64,000 bases of DNA from Petaurus breviceps papuanus. Lineage: Eukaryota > Chordata > Mammalia > Diprotodontia > Petauridae. Shown here piece after piece: positions 56,360 through 64,000 of this stretch; positions within the stretch are counted from its first letter, which is position 1; the number at the start of each line of letters is the position of its first letter. The stretch covers positions 8,568,977 to 8,632,976 of the forward strand of contig JAMXIF010000031.1 in NCBI GenBank assembly GCA_028583685.1, written 5' to 3'. A program made the translations under genes and the position numbers. Under the pieces are notes generated by a model that ran no database searches, had not been told where the DNA came from, and saw only the letters and a program-made list of their open reading frames with translations.

Positions 56360-56445
56360 AAAGGTGAAGATAACACCTGTGAGGACCTGTGGTCTCAGAG
56401 CTGCCTAGGGGAACTTCAAGCCATATACTATACTCTCTGGGGAAA
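56360..56445. repeat. Unnamed dispersed repeat, copy A
   Basis: About 85 bases (gataacacctgtgaggacct, gtggtctcagagctgcctag) recur at 59284-59370 in the same orientation. The family is unknown; it could be the end of an old LTR-type or DNA element. Confidence 0.6.
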
Positions 56446-56839
56446 AAATGGCTAAGTGAGTTAGGTAGACATGGTTTAGGCAGAGGATTTTGCTGTTGGA
56501 AGATAAGGCTAGAAAGGTCTTAGATTGAGGCCAGAATGCTGAACTAAAGGATATGGACTATTTTTCTGTAAGTAAAGGGAAGCTGTGTTTTATTTGCTTG
56601 AACTTCAAGGTCTCTCAGAAATTTTTGAGCAAGAGGGTAACATCCCCAATCAGTCTTTTAGAGAACTGATGCCCAAATAAATAAGGAGATGGTTAAAGAA
56701 TCCTTCATAAATTGAAGTCTGCACGACCAAGATGAACTTCATTTTCAGGTACTGAGGGAACTGGCAGATGTGACTGGTGAGTCAATGATTGTCAAAAAAT
56801 TGTGGGTAACTGGAGATGTATTTACTGTAGAACTGATGT

Positions 56840-57540
56840 AAGACATATGTCGTCCCAAATTTTTAAAAAGTGAAGAAAATAAATGTGGAAACAACAGGCC
56901 AGTGAGCTTCACTTTGACTCTTGGCAAATTGAAGAACATGTTACTGAAGAGGTAGGTCATTAGTGAACATCTACAAAAGGAAGTAATAATTGCAGAGAAC
57001 AAAAGCAGGTCATTACAGGATACCCCTATTTTCTTTTGATGGCGGGATCAGGGCACTGCTGCATAGAATTTATTTAGATTTTAGCAAAGAAATCCATATT
57101 ATTTTTATGGAAAAGAGAGAGAGAGATAGGTTGATTGATGGCCTTATTCAATGCATTCAGAGCTGGTTGAATGGCTAGATTCAAAGAGAAGTCATTGATG
57201 GTTCAATGTCAACTTTGCAGGAAATCTCCATTAGAATGTCCCAAGGATTTGTTCTTCACCCGTGCTGTTTAATATTCTCAATGGCGACTTGGATAAAGGT
57301 GAGGATGGCAGGCTTACCAAGTATGTGGTTGTCTCTAACACACTAGATGACAAGGCTAGGATAGAAGAAGGTTTTGGTAAACAGGGTTAGGATCTAATAA
57401 AGTTCTGGTAGACTGAGGAAAAGGGGAAGAATTAAGCAGAAACTAGTAGGGGTGGGATTCAGTAGGGATAAATGTCAGGTTTCTTGTTTGCATTCAAAAA
57501 ATCTGTTTCACAAGTACAAAATGGAGAAGAAGTTGTTAGT
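56840..57540 (+). mobile_element. L3/CR1-clade LINE, reverse-transcriptase part, sense
   Basis: The frame at 56990-57178 carries the RT signature YLDFSKEIHIIF (YLDFSKAFD in intact elements) and QCIQSWLNG. In the next block 'RMSQGFVLHPCCLIFS' corresponds to the GVPQGSVLGPVLFxIF motif. Then 'gataaatgtcaggtttcttg' leads toward the 3' region. Broken, with several frame changes. Confidence 0.8.
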
Positions 57541-57689
57541 GCTTTGTTTAAAAACAAGCTGGTGTCATGTTTGATATCTTCCTGTTTTTTATGTAATAGG
57601 TTGAGGACTGTTACCTTAAAAAGACCTGAAAATTATGTTACCTTCATACTGTGTTTCTCCTTCATATAGATTTATATCCCTAGAACATA

Positions 57690-58190
57690 GCCAACAAATT
57701 CAACCATTGTGGAACCATTGAGGGGGAACTTGCCATTTCCTGTGGTATCTTGTTCTATTTTCTGATAACTCTTAATAATCAGGAAATTTCCTTACTTTAA
57801 ACCTAAATTATCTCTTTTTGCAGCTTCTACCTTTTGTGTCTTGTAGGGTTATTGAGAATAAATTATTCCCATTTTTATGTGACACTTCTTCAGATATTTG
57901 AAGACAACCATTATGTCCTTGTCTTTCTCTTCCCCAGGCTAACCACCTCCCATTTTCTCATATAGTTTGATCTCTAGGTCCTTCACCATCCTAGTTCCCC
58001 TCTTTTGGACATTCCATAGCTTACTGATGTCCTGCAGCCATGGTCTGATTAGCACAGAGTATACCACAACTGCTGGTATACTCTGTGCTCAGTCCTAGAC
58101 AAACTGCCTCTTAGGATAGCCCACAAGTGCATCATATACCTTGACTGCTGTATCCCACTGTTGACTTAATCCTGAGTGTGCAGTACACAA
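57690..58190 (-). mobile_element. L3/CR1-clade LINE 3' region, antisense
   Basis: 'aatttccttactttaaacct', 'cacttcttcagatatttgaa', 'gacaaccattatgtccttgt', 'tagttcccctcttttggaca', 'gattagcacagagtatacca'. It faces the sense L3 copy just before it. Confidence 0.75.
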
Positions 58191-58299
58191 AGTCCCTTCC
58201 TTTCTCTGAGTCTCAGTTTACTCTCCTATACATAGAGAGAATGCTACCCTTATTAAGATCAAATTAAATAATGCATGTAATACACCTTGCAAAAGTTTA

Positions 58300-58620
58300 A
58301 GTGCTAGGTCATTATTATTTTCATTAGAGCTAGAAAGGAACCCTCAGAATTTATCCTCTTTGTTTTATTTTTATTTTATTTTAAATTTTTTTTTGCCTTT
58401 TGGAGGGCAGCTGGGGTTAACTTGCCCAAAGTCACACAACTAATAAGTGTGTCAAGCATCTGAGGCTGAATTTGAACTCAGGTCCTCCTGACTCCAGGGC
58501 TGGTGCTTTATTCACTGGGCCACCTAGCTGCCCTGTCCTCTTTATTTTAGAGGACAAAAACTTGTCCTTTGTCCTTAGGACAAAACTAAGGGACAGAGAG
58601 TTGGTGTTGCTTTCCCAAGG
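58300..58620 (-). mobile_element. MIR fragment, antisense, split by a SINE
   Basis: Lead-in 'gctagaaaggaaccctcaga' before 58354 and core 'actaagggacagagagttgg' after 58550, separated by the SINE at 58368-58535. Confidence 0.6.
58368..58535 (-). mobile_element. tRNA-derived SINE, antisense
   Basis: T-rich inverted tail, 'gcccaaagtcacacaactaa', 'tttgaactcaggtcctcctg', head 'gggccacctagctgccc'. Target-site duplication of about 13 bases with one mismatch (tcctctttgtttta at 58354-58367 and tcctctttatttta at 58536-58549). Confidence 0.9.
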
Positions 58621-58624
58621 TTCA

Positions 58625-59095
58625 TGTTATGTGGTTCTTCCTTTGTTTTGAAGAGGACCAAAGACCTCTCAGGATAATGTCTTGACTTGTGCATGAATTG
58701 GGTTTAAGTGAGTCAGAGCTGCACAAAGTAGTCAGCCTCACTCTCTTCCAGATTCATTGAAGTCTAGTGGTAAGACAAAGTCAAGACGACTGATGATGAC
58801 CTGGAATGCAGTGTATGACCTTGGTGTCTTTCATTCCTGACCGAGCTCTAAGCACTCCACAATGCCTGCCATTTTCATCTGCTCATCTGCCAGGAAAAGT
58901 CTTCACATGCTTGGGGTAGACACCTCCCTAATTGACCAATAGGTTTGAAGCCCTCCAGGATATGGCCACCACACATGCTACAGCTTCTTGAAGCCACAGG
59001 TAAGGTTGGGTGGGCACCAAAAGTAGAGGAGCAGCTCTGAAAGGGGCTTGGCAAGCCCTCACACCAGAGGTGCTAGTCTTCCTTGAACACTCATA
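58625..59095 (-). mobile_element. Unnamed marsupial SINE-like repeat, antisense
   Basis: Begins with the inverted tail 'cttcctttgttttgaagagg', followed by 'gataatgtcttgacttgtgc', 'gggtttaagtgagtcagagc' and 'gacctggaatgcagtgtatg'. I recognise this as a common marsupial interspersed repeat but cannot give it a firm name. The tail matches the LINE end at 40365-40513, which suggests an RTE-related SINE partner. Confidence 0.55.
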
Positions 59096-59159
59096 GCAAG
59101 TTAGTTGAAAGAATAGAACCCCAATATCTTTGGTAGTAGCTTAATTCAGAGTCTGTCTA

Positions 59160-59370
59160 CAAAAAGAACTTTATTGGGAGTGTAAGGGAAAATGAAGCCA
59201 TGTTCTGGGGTCCATACTTTCTCACCAATTGTGTTAATATCAAGGCCCCTGGGGAACATTAGAGGAAGGAAACCTGAGTGGTGTCAAAGGTGAGAATAAC
59301 ACCTGTGAGGACCTGTGGTCCCAGAGCAGACTGGGGGAGCTTCAGGCCACACACCGTGCCCTCCCAACCT
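59160..59370. repeat. Unnamed dispersed repeat, copy B
   Basis: 59284-59370 repeats copy A (gaataacacctgtgaggacc, gtggtcccagagcagactgg). The preceding stretch (gaactttattgggagtgtaa) may belong to the same element. Confidence 0.5.
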
Positions 59371-59832
59371 TTCCATTTGTGGTTTGGGGTTTTCTTCATT
59401 TTCTAAAAGGGTGAGAGTATAATTATTAATATGTGTTACCACTTGTTGAACCATGGTGGTAAACCAAGTTTCAGGACCCAGGAGTGTGCCAGAAATATGG
59501 TTTCTGCCTTAAAGGCTTAGGAGTTAGAGTTCAATGAGGCATCTCTGGCTCTACCTGCACAGGAGGAAGAAGGAGTTAGAGGTCTCTGTTGTGGATAGCT
59601 CCTAGCATGTTGGGAGATACAGGTTGTTTATGTAATTTTTTTAATAAATTGTCTTTCAGTGAAGAATGTCTTTTCAGTTGTTGCTTGGCAGGTAGATAAG
59701 GTTGAACAACAGAAGGAAGCATGTAAAAGGAGCATGAGGAAAAGCCTAAATGGGAAATGGACCAGGCAAAGTAACAGGAAAGAGGTGAAAAAAATAGTCC
59801 CAATGTCCTCCAAACATCTTTACCAGATGGTC

Positions 59833-59875
<43 letters not shown>

Positions 59876-60930
59876 GGGGGGCGGTAATTTGAGTATTTGG
59901 CTTTTAGGAAAATATGTAGAATGGGGGTGGAAGCCAACCCAACATTCAGTGTCTACTCTGGAGCAAGCCTTGTGTGGACTTTCCAGGGTGGTGATGGCAA
60001 GAGTGAGGACTGAGGGGAAGGGGAAAGCAGTTGCCCTTAGTCCATGTAACTGCCATTTTAGCCTAAAATGTTTGAGGGAGATAGTTCCATGTAATTTTTA
60101 TTGTTATAACTATTACCATAGAGAAGGAGAAGATTCATGTAGCCCAAGAAACGAGGAAATGATCCACTAAGGCATTGTGCTGAGTGGCATCTCTTAGCGT
60201 CAAAAGCTTCTCTGCCCAACAGCATCAAATAAGGATGAGCTCTTTAAGAGTGCTGGTTGTCAAGAACACAATCTAAGCCTGACAGTTAGCTTCTGATGCT
60301 GTATTGTTAGAGCTTTCAGTTTTCCATGTGGCCAATTCAATCATGTGTCTCTGAAAGTAGCACTTAAACTGCATAGGTGATCTCCCAGGCATTTTAGCAT
60401 GAAAATGTGTGTTCTTTGTCACTTTTCAGAAGAGACAGAAAGGGAATTGAAGGTGAATGTTGAAAAGCCATCACTTAGCTTCCGCACCTGCCAAATCATT
60501 TCTATCCCTAATTTTCTCCATTTCTAGCAATCCCAATTGCCTATGTCTTTTCAATTGCTCAATTCCCTGATGTGCTAAAGCCCCTGCCATCCCATGATTA
60601 GCTCTTTGCAGCACCCCATTGTTCCATTGTCAGCTCTTCCACATTGGACTGGTTTTGCTTTGATCTTGTACCAATCCAATCACTTCTCTTGTGTATTATG
60701 CCTCTCAGAGACTGCTTGAGTACTGGGCTTTCCAGCTTCCCAACTTCCACTTGATGCAGTCTGCAAAAGAGAAGTTATCTCAAACGATGGAGTTAGACCC
60801 TTGCCCCAAAGTTCAGCTGAGAATTGTGATGATGTCAACCTGAGGTTTGTCTATATGGACTGCAACTTTCACTCAGGCTGGTGGGCAGCATTTGCTTGAT
60901 TCATCAGTGTTGCATCCATACCATTCACAC
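59371..60930. other. Unassigned apart from a microsatellite
   Basis: No LINE or SINE recognised in about 1.5 kb, and no exon with convincing splice sites. A (GT)n tract is listed separately. Confidence 0.4.
59835..59873. repeat. (GT)n microsatellite
   Basis: About nineteen uninterrupted GT units followed by a G-run. The poly(Cys-Val) and poly(Thr-His) frames across it are artefacts. Confidence 0.97.
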
Positions 60931-61742
60931 AATCAGTCAATAGTAGTGGACTGAAACTCAATGTGAATCAACAGTGTGACATGAAATGCATCAACAGCTA
61001 ATGAGATCTTAAGCTACATTGAGAGGAATATAGTGTCACAGACCAGAGAGGTGAGAGTTCCACTGTACTCTGGTACATAAATAAACACAAATCTAGAGTA
61101 TTATGCTCAGATCTGGCTACCACATTTCTGGAAAGACATTGCTAAACTGAGGAATATTCAGAGTAGGGGTTCTTAAGTCCATGAACTTGTTTTTTTAAAT
61201 ACTTTTGTAATTGTATTTCAATATAATTGGTTTCCTTTGTAATCCTATGTATTTTAGTTTATGCACTTAATGAAAGAGTATTCTGAGAAGGGTAGGCTTC
61301 ATCAGACTGCCAAAGGGGCCCAGGACAGAAAAAAGGTTAAGAACCATGGTCTAGAAAGAAGGAACCTGGATGGTGAAGGGCCTTGGCATATGAGGGTCAG
61401 TGGAAAGAACCAGAAATATTTAGGTTGGAGAAGAGAAGACAGGACATGTGATGACTACTTTAAGGATCTGAAGAAATCTCATGTGAAAGAGAACAACACT
61501 GGGACCAAATGGTTGGCAGTTATTGAGAGAAAGGTTTAAACTTAACATCTGGAAACAATTCCCTAACAATTAGAGCTAGCCTAAGTGGAATGAGCTATTT
61601 TGGAAGATAGTAGTTCCCTAGTACTAGAAGTCTTCAAACAAAAGCTAGATTACCACTTGTCGGGAGTCTTATAGGGCGGATGATGTCAGAGTTGGGTTGA
61701 ATTAAATAGCCTCTGAGGTTCCCTCAACTCTTAGATTATGTG
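60930..61742 (+). mobile_element. L3/CR1-clade LINE 3' region, sense, split by a MITE
   Basis: First part to 61162: 'aatcaacagtgtgacatgaa', 'gaccagagaggtgagagttc', 'attatgctcagatctggcta'. Second part from about 61356: 'ggatggtgaagggccttggc', 'gaaggtttaaacttaacatc'-like DNA, 'aattagagctagcctaagtg', 'ccacttgtcgggagtcttat', 'ctctgaggttccctcaactc'. Best preserved L3 tail of the window. Confidence 0.88.
61163..61355. mobile_element. hAT-like MITE inside L3, copy 3
   Basis: Left end 'aggggttcttaagtccatga'; interior 'aatataattggtttcctttg' and 'ttatgcacttaatgaaagag'; right end 'aaaaggttaagaaccatg'. The ends are inverted repeats (ggttcttaa / ttaagaacc). It interrupts the L3 sequence, so it is the younger of the two. 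Confidence 0.7.
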
Positions 61743-61749
61743 ACTTGTG

Positions 61750-61880
61750 AAGCACATGCTGGTTCTACTTTGCTTCAAGCTCTGTGCAGGGTGCTTTGGC
61801 AGGCGAATAGAAATGTCTGATGTCTTAACCACCTCAAGAGCTTATAGTCTTGTAGGAGCAACATGGCAATGTGATTGATA
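61750..61880 (-). mobile_element. L2 3' end, antisense
   Basis: 'gctctgtgcagggtgctttg', 'cacctcaagagcttatagtc'. Weakly preserved. 61881-62150 is unassigned. Confidence 0.45.
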
Positions 61881-62165
61881 AGTGTTAAATGCCTAGTCTA
61901 CAATCCAGGTGATATAGGAGACGAGAGAAAGGAGAAATCACAAAAGACTTGCAGGAGGAAAAGAGGTAAAATAAGACTCCTTAAAAGAGCAGAAATTATG
62001 GAACTGATAGATGCTTCGGTTCCTTGCTGATGATCTCATTCACTCAAAAGTTACAGAAACAATAGAAATATTTCTCTTAACCAAATGGAATTGTGCCTGG
62101 CAAAAATGAATTGGAGAAAGAATAGGAATAAAAGTATAAAGAATTAATTAAAAGTCATGGATTAG

Positions 62166-62315
62166 GGGCTGGCTATGTGGCGCAGTGAGTAAGAGCTCTG
62201 GCCCCAGAGTCAGGAGAACCTGGGATCAGTTCCGGCCTCAGATACTTAACACCCACACAAAATAACTGGTCGTGTAACCTTGGGCAAGTTACTTAACCCC
62301 CATTGCTTTAAAAAA
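62166..62315 (+). mobile_element. Young tRNA-derived SINE, sense
   Basis: 'gggctggctatgtggcgcag', 'gagtcaggagaacctgggat', 'ctggtcgtgtaaccttgggc', 'cttaacccccattgctttaa' and an A tail. Perfect 15-bp duplication aaagtcatggattag at 62151-62165 and 62316-62330. This is the cleanest insertion in the window. Confidence 0.95.
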
Positions 62316-62330
62316 AAAGTCATGGATTAG

Positions 62331-63221
62331 CTAAGAGCTTCCTGATTACCATTTTTTCTCAAGACCAGAATATCTCTTCCCACCCCAACCCCAACTTGTT
62401 GTTGGAGAATGGGGGCAGTGAGTGCAAAGGGCAAGTCCAGTATGTGTAGTCATCCAGAGAAGGAGTGACACATCCCTCAAAAAGTGTGGCTTTTACCACT
62501 TCAGAGACCAAGTAGCAAGTAGCCCCTAGAAAGGAGGCACCATGCCAATGAGGCTCTGTCATTGGTGGTCAGGGTTGGTTGTGCTGTGGGCCACCAGAGG
62601 ACTTTGAGTGAAGGACTAATGATGATTTTTGCCATAAGGGAAGAACAGTACCCTTATTTTGAGACTCTGGGGCAAAGAACACTTCATCTAATGCTAGATA
62701 CATCTCTGGCAAAATTAACAATATGGGGTCTTTTCCAACTCTGATCTTTTTTCAATTATATGATTCTGAGACAAGTTGAAATAGATTTTTCTTTTGCTAC
62801 TCAGTGAGTGTAATTCAAGTAATGAGTCCTGGCTCAGAAAACCTAAAATAAAGGAAGAAATAAAATAGGGGAGAGAGGAAGAATGAACTGAGAAGCAATA
62901 ATGTAATGTAACACTATTTGAACTATGGTCAAATGGTCATACATAATGAAAGAGGATAATAATAGCACAGAAAATTGAAATCTGCAGAAAATCCAAAATT
63001 ATTTTTTCACTTTAACCATTAACTTCAAAATACCTCATCAACCAATGTTATTAACAAACAGAAATAATGATTAATATCAATTTTACCTTCTCTTTCTTTC
63101 CCAGAATATTTTTCAAATTCTGATAGAAATGCTAACAAATACACATAGTTTAGATAGTGGGGGGAAAAAGACAAATAAGGACCTGGCTCAATTAACCCAC
63201 AAGTTAGAATCTAAAACAGTA
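62331..63221. other. Unassigned
   Basis: The start of this interval resembles 63546-63635 (see findings). A MIR-like end may exist at 62725-62770 (ggggtcttttccaactctga). Nothing else is recognised. Confidence 0.4.
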
Positions 63222-63512
63222 AAGAATGGCTGAGAGGTAGCTTGGCACCCTAAATACAGTGTTGAATTTGGAATCAGGAAGAACTGAGTTTTCATACTGC
63301 CTCAGACACTTACTAGCTGTCTGACGCTGGGCAAGTAACTCAACTCTTCTCATTTGACAAATTACTCAACAATCTTTCAGCCTCAGTTTCTTCATCTGTA
63401 AAATGAAGATAATAATAGCCCTACTTTGCTGAGTTGTTCAGAGGATCAAATGAGATAATATAGATAAAACTCTTTGTAAGTCTTAAAGCACTAAGTAAAT
63501 GTTAGTTCTAAA
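63222..63512 (+). mobile_element. CORE-SINE, sense
   Basis: 'tggcaccctaaatacagtgt', 'gaatcaggaagaactgagtt', 'actagctgtctgacgctggg', 'ttcttcatctgtaaaatgaa', 'gaggatcaaatgagataata', tail 'taagtaaatgttagttc'. Full length, with a short internal insertion. Confidence 0.85.
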
Positions 63513-64000
63513 CGAGAGCTTAAATTTAGGAATAATGATGCAGTTAAAGTCATGGATGAGCAATGAGCTTCGTGGTTCTCATTTTTCTCCAGTTCAGAAC
63601 ACCTCCTCCTACTTCTTACCCCTAACTTTTTGTTGTTGTTGTTTCTAAGTTTGCTTTTTATTTCCTCCCAATGATTTAATACAGCGATCTCGACTCTGTT
63701 TTGGAAGAGGATCTCCATCTTTATTTCCCTGTGTTGTGAGATCCTTGAGAATATGGGAGGGAGGAGTGGTTGTCCCACTCCACATTGGAAATATCCAGGG
63801 GCAGAGAGGAAGGAGACTTTCTCCACATGGTGTAGTAAACATTATTCATTAGAATGTAAGAATGCTGTAAGAGCAGGAACCATGCCTTATATCTCTTTGC
63901 ATCTGCCGTTGTACCAAGCACTGTGCCTTGCAAACAACAGATGCTAACTTATTGTTGACTGATAATCACAAAAATTCTACACTTTTGTCTTGGCTTGTAG
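63513..64000. other. Unassigned, ending in a sense L2 tail
   Basis: 63546-63635 is the second member of a direct repeat with 62316-62400. 63840-63965 resembles a sense L2 3' end (cattagaatgtaagaatgct, gtaccaagcactgtgccttg). No gene recognised. Confidence 0.45.

Noticed and set aside
56360-59370. Complete LTR retroelement bounded by the 85-base repeats
   Set aside because: The DNA between them is a patchwork of L3, MIR and SINE copies, and I see no retroviral coding region. They are listed only as an unnamed repeat pair.
59746-59937. Cys-Val and Thr-His repeat proteins near 59.8 kb
   Set aside because: They arise from the GT/CA microsatellite.
1-64000. tRNA, 5S, U6 or 7SL RNA genes
   Set aside because: tRNA-like promoter blocks occur only as heads of SINEs. 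I found no match to the conserved core words of the other small RNAs.
1-64000. CRISPR arrays, operons or prokaryotic features
   Set aside because: The repeats are eukaryotic retrotransposons and microsatellites. There are no regularly spaced repeat-spacer units and no coding-dense segments.

Overview
This window looks like non-coding DNA from a marsupial (metatherian) nucleus. The interspersed repeats carry that reading: tRNA-derived SINEs whose 3' tail matches RTE/BovB-type LINEs, marsupial-style L1 3' ends, an RTE-BovB copy, many MIR, L2 and L3/CR1 fossils, and a Tigger1-type DNA transposon. The sequence is AT-rich and CpG-poor, and repeats of very different ages sit inside one another. I see no intact host protein-coding gene, no tRNA or rRNA gene, no CRISPR array and no operon. 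The window is best read as intergenic or deep-intronic DNA. I do not assign a species.

Layout. 1-13.8 kb: MIR and L2 fragments, two RTE-tailed SINEs, one SINE without the RTE tail, a BovB-type RTE 3' end (5.83-6.49 kb) and an L3 3' end near 11.5 kb. 13.9-17.2 kb: an AT/CA tract, a small CpG-richer block with a TATA box and a 76-codon reading frame, a run of MIRs, and a repeat-poor island. 17.4-26 kb is the most informative part. It holds a hAT-like MITE, a full SINE, an exon-like segment at 19.24 kb, a long AG tract, and an L1 3' end. Next comes a processed NUDT15 pseudogene joined head-to-tail to an L1 3' region, then L3, a second exon-like segment on the minus strand at 23.85-24.12 kb, and more L1. 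26-41 kb: L2 in both orientations, an ancient RTE-type ORF fragment at 32.4-32.9 kb, an L3 copy split by nested SINEs at 34.6-35.8 kb, and an antisense L3 at 36.7-37.5 kb. 41-56 kb: MIR/L2 clusters, a palindromic MITE, three RTE-tailed SINEs (two of them with clear target-site duplications), and an internally deleted Tigger1-like transposon with both ends. 56-64 kb: two opposed L3 copies, a SINE probably partnered with a second LINE family, an L3 copy interrupted by a MITE, a young SINE with a 15-bp target-site duplication, and two pairs of short unexplained direct repeats.

Nothing here works as a gene set. The only recognisable host gene sequence is the NUDT15 retrocopy (intronless, poly-A tailed, two frameshifts). 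Two exon-like segments have usable splice signals but no family I can name. They are the best targets for a protein or synteny search. Family names rest on memory of consensus sequences, not on a search. Boundaries are good to about 5-30 bases, except where a target-site duplication fixes them.
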